NCBI GenBank assembly: GCA_023954855.1
Contig: JAGSGY010000003.1
Coordinates: 62,001 to 126,000, forward strand
Reading direction: 5' to 3'
Source of the DNA: Pseudomonadota bacterium
Lineage (GTDB): Bacteria; Myxococcota_A; UBA796; GCA-2862545
DNA: 64,000 bases
The notes below the pieces were generated by a model, which was given only the letters and a program-made list of their open reading frames with translations, had not been told where the DNA came from and made no database searches. Positions 31,969 through 41,624 of the stretch are shown one piece after another. Position 1 is the stretch's first letter, and the number at the start of each line of letters is the position of its first letter. The position numbers were made by a program, and so were the translations under genes.

Positions 31969-34068
31969 GTGAATCACGTTGTGAAGTCCGTCGAGATCGG
32001 CGGCAAGACCATTACCTTCGAGACCGGCAAGTACGCCAAGCAGGCGTCCGGCGCCGTCGTCGTCAGCACCGGCGACACCCGCGTTCTCGTCACCGCAGTT
32101 GTCCAGGCGGGCGACCGCCCGTTCGACTTCCTGCCCCTCACGGTGAACTACGAGGAGCGCAACGGCTCGTACGGTTCCATCCCCGGCGGCTTCCTCAAGC
32201 GCGAAGGCCAGTCCGAGCGCGGCACCCTCATCGCCCGCCTCATCGACCGTCCGATTCGCCCGATGTTCCCGAAGCACTTCCGTCAGGAACTGCAGGCCAT
32301 CGCGACCGTGATGTCCTTCGACGCGGACAACGAGGCCGACGTCCTCTCCCTCTGTGGCGCCAGCGCGGCGTTCCACATCTCGAACGCGCCGATGAAGGAA
32401 GCCGTTGCCGGCGTCCGCGTCTGCAAGGTCGACGGAGAGTACATCCTCAACCCCGGACTCGAGGAGCGTAACGGCTCCACCATCGAGCTCGTGATTGCCG
32501 GCACCAAAGAGGCCATCACCATGGTCGAGGGCGGTGCTTCCGAGGCCTCCGAGGAGGAGATGCTCGACGTTCTCGACCTCGCCCACGCCGCGATCAAGAA
32601 GATCATCGCTGTCATGGACGAGCTTCGCGCCGACGCTGGCGTCGAGAAGGTCGAGGTTGCGCCTCCGCACGAGGTTGATGCCGCAGTGACCGAGTTCATG
32701 GCCCAGGCCCTGGACGACCTGATCGTCGCTCTCGCCGTTCGCGAGAAGCACGCCCGCAGCGCCGCCCTCAAGGGCGCCCGCAACAAGTGGATTGCCACCC
32801 TCGTCGAGGGCGAAGACGACGCTGCCGTCGTCAAGTCCAAGACTGGCGACGCCAAGGTTGCCTGGGACCGTCTCCTGCGCGGCCACATGCGCTCGACCGT
32901 CATCGCCACGGACACCCGCCTCGACGGCCGCAAGCCGGCCGACATTCGCGGCATCTGGAGCGAGGTTGGCGTTTCGCCCCGCGCCCACGGCTCGTCCATC
33001 TTCACGCGCGGTGAGACCCAGGTCCTCGCCACCATCGCTCTCGGAACCGAGCGCGACGGCCAGCGTCTCGAGCTGCCCACGGGCAACATCGAGCGTAAGT
33101 GGATGCTCTCGTACCGCTTCCCGCCGTACTCCACCGGTGAGGCCCGTCCGCTCCGCGCCCCCAAGCGTCGCGAAGTCGGACACGGAGCGCTCGCGCACCG
33201 CGCCCTCACCCCCGTCATCCCCGACGAGGAGAACTGGCCGTACGTCATGCGCAGCACCTGTGACGTGCTCGAGTCCAACGGCTCGTCCTCGATGGCGACC
33301 GTCTGCTCCACCAGCCTCGCGTTGATGGACGCCGGTGTGCCGATCAAGGCGCCCGTCGCCGGCATCGCCATGGGCCTCATCAAGGAAGGCGATGACTTCG
33401 CCGTCCTCTCCGACATCCTGGGCGACGAGGATCACCTCGGCGACATGGACTTCAAGGTCACCGGTACTGCCGAGGGCATCACTGCCTTCCAGATGGACTG
33501 CAAGATCATCGGCGTGACCCGCGAGATCATGGCCAAGGCCATGTCGCAGGCCCGCGAAGGTCGTCTGCACATCCTCGGTGAGATGGCGAAGACCATGGAC
33601 ACCCATCGCTCCGAGATGGCTGACCACGCTCCGCGCATCACGACGATTCACATCAACTCGGACAAGATCCGCGACCTGATCGGCCCTGGTGGCAAGGTCA
33701 TCCGCGGCATCCAGGAAGAGTGCGGTGTTCGCGTGACCGTCGACGACTCGGGCAAGGTGGACGTCGCTTCGACCGACGCCAAGAAGACCGAGAAGGCGAT
33801 GAACATGATCCGCGAGATCACGCAGGAAGCCGAGATCGGCGCCCTCTACCTGGGCATCGTCAAGCGCGTCGTCGACTTCGGCGCCTTCGTCGAGATCTTC
33901 CCCGGAACCGACGGCCTGGTGCACATCAGCCACCTCGCCCACGAGCGCGTTGAGCGCGTGACCGACATCCTCCACGAGGGTGACGAGGTTCTCGTCCGCG
34001 TGATCGACGTCGATCGCTCTGGCAAGATCCGCTTGTCCCGCAAGGAAGCCCTCGACAGCGCAAGCTGA
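31969..34068 (+). CDS. pnp: Polyribonucleotide nucleotidyltransferase
   Basis: GTG 31969 is chosen because AGGAAA precedes it and MNHVVKSVEIGGKTITFE matches family N-termini; it gives 699 residues, the usual length. PNPase degrades RNA 3'-5' by phosphorolysis. It has two RNase PH-like domains: the first includes RNGSYGSIPGGFLKREG and RPIRPMFPKHFRQE, the second RGETQVLATIALGTERDGQ and SSSMATVCSTSLALMDAG. These are followed by a KH domain with IRDLIGPGGKVIRGI (~565-580) and an S1 domain with VVDFGAFVEIFPGTDGLVHIS (~630-650). It ends in LSRKEALDSAS, with a strong terminator 20 bp beyond. Confidence 0.97.
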   Translation: MNHVVKSVEIGGKTITFETGKYAKQASGAVVVSTGDTRVLVTAVVQAGDRPFDFLPLTVNYEERNGSYGSIPGGFLKREGQSERGTLIARLIDRPIRPMFPKHFRQELQAIATVMSFDADNEADVLSLCGASAAFHISNAPMKEAVAGVRVCKVDGEYILNPGLEERNGSTIELVIAGTKEAITMVEGGASEASEEEMLDVLDLAHAAIKKIIAVMDELRADAGVEKVEVAPPHEVDAAVTEFMAQALDDLIVALAVREKHARSAALKGARNKWIATLVEGEDDAAVVKSKTGDAKVAWDRLLRGHMRSTVIATDTRLDGRKPADIRGIWSEVGVSPRAHGSSIFTRGETQVLATIALGTERDGQRLELPTGNIERKWMLSYRFPPYSTGEARPLRAPKRREVGHGALAHRALTPVIPDEENWPYVMRSTCDVLESNGSSSMATVCSTSLALMDAGVPIKAPVAGIAMGLIKEGDDFAVLSDILGDEDHLGDMDFKVTGTAEGITAFQMDCKIIGVTREIMAKAMSQAREGRLHILGEMAKTMDTHRSEMADHAPRITTIHINSDKIRDLIGPGGKVIRGIQEECGVRVTVDDSGKVDVASTDAKKTEKAMNMIREITQEAEIGALYLGIVKRVVDFGAFVEIFPGTDGLVHISHLAHERVERVTDILHEGDEVLVRVIDVDRSGKIRLSRKEALDSAS

Positions 34069-34085
34069 AGTCGGCTCCGATGAAG

Positions 34086-34116
34086 GCCCAGGGTGGTGCA
34101 AACCGCTCTGGGCTTT
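34086..34116 (+). terminator. Rho-independent terminator of pnp
   Basis: A 12-bp stem (34086-34097 with 34102-34113, including two G-U pairs) closes the GNRA-type loop GCAA and is followed by TTT. It begins 18 bp after the pnp stop. Confidence 0.85.
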
Positions 34117-34158
34117 CGTGCGTCTGGAGTACACTCGCGGTCCGCCCAGGAGGCCCCC

Positions 34159-34611
34159 GTGGAGTTTGCACCGCCCGCCGCTGAATTGTCTGAAGACGCC
34201 GTCGCCGCTCTTGCCATCGCCATGCGCGACGTGGCCCGCGCGGATGGCGAGCATCCTCGTGAGATGGCCCTGATTGCCGAGCTCACTGGGGGAGCAGCGA
34301 TCGGTGATGGCCCGGCAGATCTCGGAACGGTCGCCCGACCGAGTGAGCAGGAGGTCTTCCTCAAGTCACTGGTGCTCGTCGCGCTGGCGGATGGCGAAGT
34401 CACGCCCGGCGAGGGTGCTGTGATTCAAGACTACGCCTCGCGACTGGGCCTCGGCTCGAAAGAGGTGGCTCGCTGCACCACGGATGTGGCCTCGGCGATG
34501 CTCGCCCAGTTCCAAGGCGTGAAGACCTTCCGTGAGGACGTCGTAGCCATCGGAGAGCGCATGGGCCTGGACCGCTTCAGCATCCTGCATGCCCTCGACG
34601 GCGAGGCCTAG
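34159..34611 (+). CDS. TerB-like (tellurite-resistance TerB fold) protein
   Basis: GTG 34159 is supported by AGGAGG at 34148-34153. The 150-residue protein is all-helical with two TerB-like repeats marked by acidic turns: MRDVARADGEHPREMALI (~26-43) and LVALADGEVTPGEGAVIQ. TerB-fold proteins bind metal and are linked to stress or membrane-associated functions. No tellurite-resistance operon is nearby, so the name describes only the fold. It probably has its own promoter, as it follows the pnp terminator. Confidence 0.78.
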   Translation: MEFAPPAAELSEDAVAALAIAMRDVARADGEHPREMALIAELTGGAAIGDGPADLGTVARPSEQEVFLKSLVLVALADGEVTPGEGAVIQDYASRLGLGSKEVARCTTDVASAMLAQFQGVKTFREDVVAIGERMGLDRFSILHALDGEA

Positions 34612-34689
34612 GTCACAGACCGCTGACAATCGTCAGTCGAGGTCGCGGTGAGCGCGAAGATTCGCTAGGGTGCGGCGCCCGGAGGCCGC

Positions 34690-36528
34690 ATGTACCGCTA
34701 CGCCATTCTCCTTTCTGTTGTCCTTTCTGCCTGCGGAAAGGGTGAGGGGGACACAGCCGACACCGCGCCTCCCACGCGCTGTGAACTCCTCGACCGGACC
34801 GAGCGGAGCTACGAGGCGGGTGGAACCGGCGGACTCAACGGTGTGGCTGGCGACTTTACGCTCTCCACTCGGGGCGGTTCCTACACCTACTCGACGGACT
34901 GGAGCGGGTGCGACACCCTGGTCTTCATCCTCAGCAACCCGCGGCAGAACGGTAGCTTTGCGAACGCCGACATCTGGGCCGAGGACCACTGGCCGCTGCT
35001 CGCAAACAGCCCAGACAACGTGCACTACTTCTTTGTGCCAAGCGAGGACCAGGACGTCGAAGGGCGGCTCGCGGTGATCGAGCAGGGCATGGCTTCGGTC
35101 TTAGCAGGCCTCCCGGAGGCGGAGCGCACCGCCTGGGAAGATCGCCTGCACTACGTCACGACCACCCCATCGGGTGTCGGCGGCTGGCTCGGCGGCATGC
35201 TCCTCAACCCCGCCTGGGGCATCGTCATCGACCCTGCGCAGAACGTCCGCTACATGGGCAGCTTCGCGGACAAGGACCGCTACGACAGCGGTGTGGGGTG
35301 GTTTGCCCCGAACCTCTCCAAGGCTGCCAACGAAGCACGCTACGCGAACTTTGTCGTCCAGCGACAAGAGCGACTGGATGACGAGGACGTCACCATCGTT
35401 GAATTGTGGCAAGACGAGCAAGTGCAGGGAAGCCCACGCATCGAGGTCTCGCTACCCGATGCGGCCACGATGGCCAGCTTCGATACGCTCGAGTACGACC
35501 TCACGACGAACTGCGTGGGTGAGGGGGAGTTCGGAGACTGTCCCGCATGGGACTATCTGGTCTACATGTACCAGTGCGATGACGCGGTCGACGCCGTCGA
35601 TGCGCACGCGACAACCGCCTGCCAGCCCCATGTGCCCGAGGTGGTGGGAACCTGCGTTCGCGACGGATCCGACACCACCGACACGTGCCGCAATGACACC
35701 GACTGCGACGACGGCGTCGCTACCACCTTTGCATGCTCAGGCTACCTCGAGTCCATCGCCGCTGACACCTTGACCGGGGCCTGTGAGGACCCCCTTGGCG
35801 GCGCCAGCGACGGCACCTACACCTGCAATGATCAGGGCACTGGCTACAACGACCTCGTCTGCCCGTGTGGCACCGAGACGGGTCGCTGGATCACGACCTA
35901 CCACCGCGAAGGGCGCTGGGTCCACGATGCGACGCCGTTCCTCGCGCTCCTGCAAGCCGGCGGAACCAAGACGTTCCGGTTCTCGACTTCACAGCAGTAC
36001 GACCTGACGCTCAACTTCCGGCTGAGCAACCGCGGCATCGGCTACCGCCCCACCTCGCTGACCCGGTTGTACCGGGGTGGGTACTACAACCCGACGATCA
36101 ACGAGTCCTACCAGCCCATGGACGTCGCCGTGCCCAGCGGAGCGGCCCACGTGGAGCTCGCCACGATTACGTCCGGACACGGCGGAGGCCAGCTGAACTG
36201 CGGGGAGTTCTGCCACACCACGAACCACGTGTTCGTCGACTCCACCGAGTTCGTGATCGAGGACGACTGGGTCGACGTGAACGACGGCTGCGAGCAGCAG
36301 GTCGACATGGGCACCGTGCCGAACCAGTACGGCACCTGGTGGTATGGCCGCAATGGCTGGTGCCCAGGCAAGGAAGTGCCGGTCGTTCGCAATGACCTCG
36401 ACGGCATCGCCAACCCCGGCAGCACCGTCACCTTCGACCACGAGACGTACGGGCCCAACGGCATCGATCTCAACGGCGGAAACGGCGAACGCATCGAGTT
36501 CGATAGCTGGCTGGTCGTGTACGAATAG
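34690..36528 (+). CDS. PNGase F-like (peptide-N-glycosidase) lipoprotein
   Basis: A 612-residue lipoprotein: signal [20 protein letters not shown] (lipobox LSAC), then a Thr/Asp-rich stretch. The N-terminal ~200 residues are unassigned. From ~250 on, motifs fit the two jelly-roll domains of PNGase F: CPAWDYLV in the first and, in the second, [20 protein letters not shown] followed by [16 protein letters not shown]. PNGase F cleaves the Asn-GlcNAc bond of N-glycoproteins and uses acidic residues. The Glu in CGEFC and the Asp in WDY are candidates, but I cannot confirm the catalytic alignment. A Cys-rich insertion (~310-390) is unusual. It is expected on the cell surface or in the outer membrane and may act on host or prey glycoproteins (inference). 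Confidence 0.83.
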   Translation: MYRYAILLSVVLSACGKGEGDTADTAPPTRCELLDRTERSYEAGGTGGLNGVAGDFTLSTRGGSYTYSTDWSGCDTLVFILSNPRQNGSFANADIWAEDHWPLLANSPDNVHYFFVPSEDQDVEGRLAVIEQGMASVLAGLPEAERTAWEDRLHYVTTTPSGVGGWLGGMLLNPAWGIVIDPAQNVRYMGSFADKDRYDSGVGWFAPNLSKAANEARYANFVVQRQERLDDEDVTIVELWQDEQVQGSPRIEVSLPDAATMASFDTLEYDLTTNCVGEGEFGDCPAWDYLVYMYQCDDAVDAVDAHATTACQPHVPEVVGTCVRDGSDTTDTCRNDTDCDDGVATTFACSGYLESIAADTLTGACEDPLGGASDGTYTCNDQGTGYNDLVCPCGTETGRWITTYHREGRWVHDATPFLALLQAGGTKTFRFSTSQQYDLTLNFRLSNRGIGYRPTSLTRLYRGGYYNPTINESYQPMDVAVPSGAAHVELATITSGHGGGQLNCGEFCHTTNHVFVDSTEFVIEDDWVDVNDGCEQQVDMGTVPNQYGTWWYGRNGWCPGKEVPVVRNDLDGIANPGSTVTFDHETYGPNGIDLNGGNGERIEFDSWLVVYE

Positions 36529-36562
36529 CTCCGCAGCGGTTAGTCGCCGCGCGGAGGTTCGA

Positions 36563-37015
36563 ATGTCGATGCCAGTCGTTCAGGTCGTGGTTCTGCCCCA
36601 CGCGGAGGGCCTCGCGCTGCCTGCCTACCACACGCCACTTTCGGCAGGTTGCGATCTGCGTGCGGCGCTGACCGAGACACTGGTACTCCAACCAGGGGAC
36701 CGTTTCCCCGTGCCGACGGGACTTCGGATTGCGATTCCCGCCGGCTTCGAGGGGCAGGTCCGCCCTCGCTCTGGTCTCGCACTTCGCCACGGGGTGACGG
36801 TGCCGAACGCGCCCGGAACCATCGATGCTGACTACCGGGGCGAGCTGATGGTCCTGCTGGCGAACCTCGGGTCGGAACCCTTTGCGATCGAGCACGGCTC
36901 CCGGATTGGCCAGCTCGTCATCGCTCCGGTGGTGCAGGCGGAGTTCGCGGTGGTCTCTGACCTCGACACGACGATTCGTGGAGACGGGGGCTTCGGGTCG
37001 ACTGGAACGAGCTAG
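36563..37015 (+). CDS. dut: dUTP diphosphatase
   Basis: ATG 36563 follows GGAGG (36553-36557); the frame is open further 5' but inside the PNGase gene. The 150-residue trimeric dUTPase hydrolyses dUTP to dUMP and PPi. Motifs in order: SAGCDLRA (I), [11 protein letters not shown] (II), [20 protein letters not shown] (III, catalytic Asp and Tyr), RIGQLVIAP (IV) and [10 protein letters not shown] (V, the C-terminal glycine-rich arm). All five are intact. Confidence 0.97.
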   Translation: MSMPVVQVVVLPHAEGLALPAYHTPLSAGCDLRAALTETLVLQPGDRFPVPTGLRIAIPAGFEGQVRPRSGLALRHGVTVPNAPGTIDADYRGELMVLLANLGSEPFAIEHGSRIGQLVIAPVVQAEFAVVSDLDTTIRGDGGFGSTGTS

Positions 37016-37051
37016 GGTAGTGGGTCGGATGAATCCGTCGGAGGCTAGTGG

Positions 37052-37882
37052 ATGAGGACTCTCGCGCTCGTGACCGCAGTGTGCTTGATGGCGTGCACGC
37101 CGCAAGACGACGAGGTGGTCACCGACGACTCCTCTGGCGAGCCCGAGGCTTTGTCGGTCGTGGGATTCAACGTGGAGTCCGGCGGCGCCTTTGATGACCG
37201 CCTGGTCGATGTCTTCGCGAATGTGCAAGGCGAAGGGATCTGGGGGACCACTGAGACCCTCAACGCATTTTGGCCTGAGAAGTTCGCAGCCGCGGCGGCG
37301 GACGACGGAGTGGCGTTTCATTGGGTGATGGGCGAGACGGGCTGGGAAGACCGGATCGCGATCCTCTGGGACGACGCGCGCTTTGAGCTGCTCTCCCACG
37401 AGGAACTGCAGAACATCAACGTGGGCGGCACGGCTCGCGCACCACTTGTCGGGCATTTCCGCTCCCGTTCGACGGGTACCGAGTTCTTGTTCATGGTGAA
37501 CCATCTGTGGCGCAGCGAGACCGCATCACGGCACGAACAGGCACGCTTACTCAACGCCTGGGCGCTCGAGCAGACGCTGCCGGTGGTGGCAGTGGGCGAC
37601 TACAACTTCGACTGGGAGGTGGTCGGGGGAGAGAACGACCACGACCAGGGCTACGACCTGATGACCGCAAACGGCGTCTGGGAGTGGGTCCGCCCCGATG
37701 TGCTCATCGAGACGCAGTGCTCATCGAGCTTCGACTCAGTCCTCGACTTCGTCTTTGTGGCTGGAGCCGCACAGAGCTGGGGCGGCACCTCCGAGATCCT
37801 CGAAGCGCAGAGCAACTACTGCCCCGACAATTCAGGCACGTCGGATCACCGTCCGGTCCGCGGCGACTTCCTGATTCCGTAG
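37052..37882 (+). CDS. Endonuclease/exonuclease/phosphatase-fold lipoprotein
   Basis: A 276-residue lipoprotein: MRTLALVTAVCLMACTPQDD (lipobox LMAC). The mature protein has the EEP (DNase I-like) fold: VVGFNVESGG at the first strand, VNHLWRSE, GDYNFDWE (DxN metal/catalytic motif), LDFVFV and SDHRPVRGDF (catalytic His). Phosphodiester or phospholipid substrates are possible (nuclease, inositol phosphatase or sphingomyelinase-like). Location is probably periplasmic or outer membrane. Converges on the Cys-rich lipoprotein 4 bp away. Confidence 0.88.
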   Translation: MRTLALVTAVCLMACTPQDDEVVTDDSSGEPEALSVVGFNVESGGAFDDRLVDVFANVQGEGIWGTTETLNAFWPEKFAAAAADDGVAFHWVMGETGWEDRIAILWDDARFELLSHEELQNINVGGTARAPLVGHFRSRSTGTEFLFMVNHLWRSETASRHEQARLLNAWALEQTLPVVAVGDYNFDWEVVGGENDHDQGYDLMTANGVWEWVRPDVLIETQCSSSFDSVLDFVFVAGAAQSWGGTSEILEAQSNYCPDNSGTSDHRPVRGDFLIP

Positions 37883-37886
37883 CCCT

Positions 37887-38144
37887 CTACTCGCAGGGAG
37901 GGCAGGTCTCTGAGGACTCGAGCAGCTGCCCGTCGGTACACGTGAAGCGCTGCGCGTCACAGGCGAAGTAGGCCGTACAGTCGGTCTCGTTGAGGCGCTC
38001 GAAGCCGAGGCAAGACCCGACGACATCGACTTCGTCGAGGCCGCAGGCGACGCGCTCGTCGTTCACTCGTTCGGTAGCCCGCTCACAGAGCGCTTGGTTG
38101 TCGGCGCACCCACAGAGCAGGACCAGCGCGAGAATCGCTCGCAT
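37887..38144 (-). CDS. Small Cys-rich lipoprotein, function unknown
   Basis: An 85-residue protein: MRAILALVLLCGCADNQ (lipobox LCGC) then a ~70-residue mature domain with eight cysteines besides the lipidated one, enough for four disulfides. The Cys-rich spacing (including CPPCE at the end) resembles no family I can name. Its ATG overlaps the ffh stop by one base (TGATG), so it is translated from the ffh message. Confidence 0.68.
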   Translation of the reverse strand: MRAILALVLLCGCADNQALCERATERVNDERVACGLDEVDVVGSCLGFERLNETDCTAYFACDAQRFTCTDGQLLESSETCPPCE

Positions 38145-39700
38145 CAGCGCTTCCGGTTGTTCTTGCGCGCCTTGCGAGCGGCCTTCTGCTTGCGACGCCG
38201 CTCCGCCTTCTCGGACGGGGTGAGCGTCTTGCGCGCTGGCTCGGGGTCGCCCATTCCAGGCATGCCGGGCATTCCGGGAAAGCCACCTCCCATGCCAGGG
38301 AAGCCACCGCCGCCACCCATGCCGCCCTGCTGCATCTGCCGCTGCATCTGCTGAAGCTGGCGCTGCGCGGCTGCCGGGTTCTGCATCATGCCGCCGAGGC
38401 CCTTCATCATGACCTGAGCCTGCTGGAAGCGCTCGTGGAGCGCCGCGACGTCTTCGATCGAGCGACCACAGCCACCGGCGATGCGGGCAAACCGCCCCTG
38501 ATCGAGGACGGCCGGGTACTTGCGCTCCTGCTTGGTCATCGACTGAATGATGGCGAGTGTGCGGTCCATCTCGCGGTCGTCGAGCGCCTCGGCGGGGATC
38601 TGGTTCAGCATGTCGCCCATGAAGGGGATGCGGGCCATGATCTCGCGGATGGGTCCCATCTTGCGGACCGTCTGCAGCTGGCGCACGAAGTCGTCGTACG
38701 AGAACTGGCCCTCGAGGAGCTTGGCGGCGTCGGCCTCGGCCTGGTCCTTGTCGACGTGGCGCTCGAAGTCCTGCATGAGACCGACGACATCGCCGAACCC
38801 GAGGATGCGCTGCGCGAGGCCCTCGGGACGGAATTCCTCGAGCTTGTCGAGTTCTTCGCCCTGTCCGAGGAACTTGACCGGCTTGCCGGTGATCGACTTG
38901 ATCGACAGCGCCGCACCGCCGCGGGCGTCGCCGTCCAGCTTGGTGAGGATGAAGCCGGTGAAGTCCATGCGCCGGTCGAATTCGGCCGCCGTGGTGACAC
39001 TGTCCTGGCCGATCATCGAGTCGACGACGAAGAAGACGTTGTCGGGCTTCACCGTGGTCTTGATCTGGACGATCTCTTCCATCAGCGCATCGTCGACGGC
39101 TAGGCGGCCGGCGGTGTCGATGATGACGACATCGCGACCCACGTTGCGGGCCTGCTGAATTGCGAGCTTCGACAGCTGGACCGGGTCCATGCCGTTGATC
39201 GAGAACACCGGCACGCCGAGCTTGCGACCGATGATCATCAGCTGGTCAATGGCTGCCGGGCGGTAGATGTCCGCGGCGACGAGAAGCGGCTTCTTGCCCT
39301 CGGCGAGCAGCTTCTTCGCGAGCTTGCCAGTGGTCGTCGTCTTGCCCGAGCCCTGCAGGCCGATCATCATGATGACGGCGGGGCTTCCGGACAGATCAAT
39401 GCTCGTATCGACGGGCCCCATGAGCTCGACGAGCTCGTCGTAGCAGGCCTTGATGAACCAGTCCTGCGGGGTGACCTTGACGTCCTGGCCCGTGGGACCC
39501 TTGACCGGGACGATCTCTCCAAGCGCGCGCTCCTTCACCTGTGCGATGAAGGTCTTGACGACGCCGAACTCGACGTCGGCCTGAATCAGAGACGTGCGAA
39601 CTTCGCGAAGCGCCTCGGCGATGTTGTCTTCAGTGAGCTGCGCCTTGCCTTGCAGCTTGAGCTTCGCGTTTCTGAAGCCTGAAGTGAGCACGTCCAGCAT
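38144..39700 (-). CDS. ffh: Signal recognition particle protein Ffh
   Basis: A 518-residue SRP GTPase. It binds 4.5S RNA and signal sequences for co-translational membrane targeting. Motifs: N-domain start MLDVLTSGFRNAKLKL, GLQGSGKTTTTGKLAKKL (G1), DTAGRLAVDD (G3), TKLDGDARGG (G4) and a Met-rich M domain. The C-terminus is longer than usual: Gln/Met-rich followed by repeated GFPGM/GMPGM units and a very basic tail ending KNNRKR. An SD (GGAGG) precedes the ATG. It is followed by the small lipoprotein with a 1-bp overlap; 60 bp separate it from purN upstream. Confidence 0.97.
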   Translation of the reverse strand: MLDVLTSGFRNAKLKLQGKAQLTEDNIAEALREVRTSLIQADVEFGVVKTFIAQVKERALGEIVPVKGPTGQDVKVTPQDWFIKACYDELVELMGPVDTSIDLSGSPAVIMMIGLQGSGKTTTTGKLAKKLLAEGKKPLLVAADIYRPAAIDQLMIIGRKLGVPVFSINGMDPVQLSKLAIQQARNVGRDVVIIDTAGRLAVDDALMEEIVQIKTTVKPDNVFFVVDSMIGQDSVTTAAEFDRRMDFTGFILTKLDGDARGGAALSIKSITGKPVKFLGQGEELDKLEEFRPEGLAQRILGFGDVVGLMQDFERHVDKDQAEADAAKLLEGQFSYDDFVRQLQTVRKMGPIREIMARIPFMGDMLNQIPAEALDDREMDRTLAIIQSMTKQERKYPAVLDQGRFARIAGGCGRSIEDVAALHERFQQAQVMMKGLGGMMQNPAAAQRQLQQMQRQMQQGGMGGGGGFPGMGGGFPGMPGMPGMGDPEPARKTLTPSEKAERRRKQKAARKARKNNRKR

Positions 39701-39760
39701 GGGATCTAGCCTCCGAACGTCCGCCTTTAACCGGCCGGGCGCATTGTGTACGCGCGGCCG

Positions 39761-40378
39761 CTACGGAAGAAGCAATCTCGCGGCCGTGTCGGGCGGGATT
39801 CCGTCGTCCAGCAACCCCTCGGCGGCCCAGCGCATCACCCGTGGGTACAGCTTGTGTTCCGCCTTGAGGATCCGCTTGGAGAGCGCGGCGGCATCATCCC
39901 CATGCTTCACCGGCACGACCGCCTGGGCTGCGATGATTCCCGTGTCCATGCCGGCGTCGACGAAGTGCACCGAGCAGCCGCTGACCGCCACGCCAGCGTC
40001 AATCGCCTGCTGCTGAGGTGCTAGGCCAGGAAACGCCGGGAGCAGCGACGGGTGGATGTTGAGGATGCGTTGGGGGTAGGCCTCGACCACCACCTCTGAG
40101 AGGATGCGCATGAAGCCGGCGAGCAACACCCAGTCGATGTCGTAGGCCTGAAGAAGGCGTACCAGGTCGCGATCATAGGCACGACGCTTGGAGTAGGCCT
40201 TGTGTGGCAGCACCGCGGTCGGGAGTCCTGCGTCCGTCGCGAACTCCAGAGCCTTCGCCCCAGGTCGGTTCGAGACGACAAGCGCAATCTCACCCGGAAT
40301 GCGCTTGGACTTTGCCGCTTCCGCGAGAGCGCGGAGATTGGAGCCACGCCCACTGACGAGCACGGCAAACCGGGTCAC
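39761..40378 (-). CDS. purN: Phosphoribosylglycinamide formyltransferase
   Basis: A 205-residue GAR transformylase (10-formyl-THF dependent). Motifs: [11 protein letters not shown] (phosphate-binding), [21 protein letters not shown] (catalytic Asn and His) and [13 protein letters not shown] (catalytic Asp). The GTG start overlaps the purM stop by 4 bp (GTGA), so it is coupled to PurM. A slightly divergent [13 protein letters not shown] segment replaces the common PSLLPKYPG. Confidence 0.96.
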   Translation of the reverse strand: MTRFAVLVSGRGSNLRALAEAAKSKRIPGEIALVVSNRPGAKALEFATDAGLPTAVLPHKAYSKRRAYDRDLVRLLQAYDIDWVLLAGFMRILSEVVVEAYPQRILNIHPSLLPAFPGLAPQQQAIDAGVAVSGCSVHFVDAGMDTGIIAAQAVVPVKHGDDAAALSKRILKAEHKLYPRVMRWAAEGLLDDGIPPDTAARLLLP

Positions 40379-41385
40379 GTGAGGTCCACGCCGTCACCCA
40401 CGACGATCTCGCCGATGATGACGCCACCGAGGTGTACGGCGGCGGCCTCAGCCTGTTCGACCGGAAGCACGAGAACCATGCCCACGCCACAGTTGAAGGT
40501 GCGAAGCATGTCGGTCTCGGTGAGGTCGCCGACTTCGCGCATGAGGCCGAAGATCGGGGGCTCAGGCCATGAGCCCCGCACAAGCTTGGCGCCGAGTCCA
40601 TCAGGGAGGACCCGAGGAAGGTTGCCGGGCAGACCACCGCCGGTGATGTGCGCGGCGGCCTTGAGGCCAAACTCAGAGCGAGCCCGAAGCACTTCTTGCA
40701 CGTAGATCTTCGTGGGCGCGAGGAGGGCCTCACCGAGAGGACAGCCTAGCCCGCCGGGGTCGACTTCAAGGTCGAAGCGACCGCCATCGACGAGTAGCTT
40801 GCGAGCGAGCGAGTAGCCGTTGCTGTGGATGCCCGTCGAGGGGAGGGCGACCAGCACGTCGCCGGCTGAGACGGTGGAGCCGTCCATGATCTCGGCGCGC
40901 TCCACCGCGCCGACCGAGAAGCCGGCGAGGTCGTAGTGGCCCGGAGCGTACATGCCCGGCATCTCCGCGGTCTCACCGCCGATCAGCGCACAGCCAGCCT
41001 GGCGACAGCCCTCGGCGATGCCCGAGATCACCTGCTCGGCGACGTCGGGGGAGAGCTTGCCCGTCGCGAAGTAGTCGAGAAAGAACAGGGGCTCTGCACC
41101 GGTGACGATGATGTCGTTGACGCACATGGCCACGAGATCGATGCCGATGGTGCTGTGCGCATCGAGCTGCTGAGCCACCAGCAGCTTGGTTCCAACGCCG
41201 TCTGTACCCGAGACGAGCACCGGATCTTCGTACCGCCCCATGAGCGAGAACAAGCCACCAAAGCCGCCGAGGCCACCGAGGACCCCAGGGCGCGTGGTGG
41301 ACTTGGCGAGCGGCTTGATGCGCTCAATGAGGGCGTCCGCGGCGTCAATGTCGACACCAGCATCGCGGTAGGCATCTCTGGACAT
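40375..41385 (-). CDS. purM: Phosphoribosylformylglycinamidine cyclo-ligase
   Basis: A 336-residue AIR synthetase. Typical segments are [27 protein letters not shown] (metal/ATP region), [24 protein letters not shown] and [17 protein letters not shown]. Normal length. It is the first gene of a leftward purM-purN operon in de novo purine synthesis. Upstream, at 41473-41505, is a strong hairpin that may be a terminator or attenuator. Confidence 0.97.
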   Translation of the reverse strand: MSRDAYRDAGVDIDAADALIERIKPLAKSTTRPGVLGGLGGFGGLFSLMGRYEDPVLVSGTDGVGTKLLVAQQLDAHSTIGIDLVAMCVNDIIVTGAEPLFFLDYFATGKLSPDVAEQVISGIAEGCRQAGCALIGGETAEMPGMYAPGHYDLAGFSVGAVERAEIMDGSTVSAGDVLVALPSTGIHSNGYSLARKLLVDGGRFDLEVDPGGLGCPLGEALLAPTKIYVQEVLRARSEFGLKAAAHITGGGLPGNLPRVLPDGLGAKLVRGSWPEPPIFGLMREVGDLTETDMLRTFNCGVGMVLVLPVEQAEAAAVHLGGVIIGEIVVGDGVDLT

Positions 41386-41472
41386 CGGTCCTCCAGCAGG
41401 CGCGGGCGAGTAACCGGTCGAATCGGCGAGGGGACGGCTTGTGACCGAACCGCCACCTTGCGTGCCACAAAG

Positions 41473-41505
41473 GGGAAGGCCCGCACCACCGAAGTGGAGC
41501 GGGCC
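41473..41505 (-). terminator. UUCG-loop hairpin upstream of purM
   Basis: Read on the minus strand, GGCCCGC and GCGGGCC (41505-41499 and 41484-41478) flank CCAC/GTGG with a one-base mismatch and a closing TTCG tetraloop, followed by TTCCCCTTT. It lies ~120 bp after the LysM-lipoprotein stop and ~93 bp before purM. A terminator for the former is the simplest reading; attenuation of purMN is an alternative. The rest of the 239-bp gap (41386-41624) holds nothing else I recognise. Confidence 0.5.
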
Positions 41506-41624
41506 AGGGGGTAGGGTGCCGAGCCCTGTCCGGCGAGGAGAGGGAGCGCATGGAACCTCGTGCTCAGCGAATTCCGAGCAGTGAGGCGGAGACCGTGGAC
41601 CGAGCTCGGCACCCCGGAGAGAGG

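Noticed and set aside
31750-34254. An 834-codon open frame antisense to pnp
   Set aside because: It exists because high G+C keeps the opposite frame free of stops. pnp itself shows full family motifs across the same span, and the antisense product has no recognisable domain.
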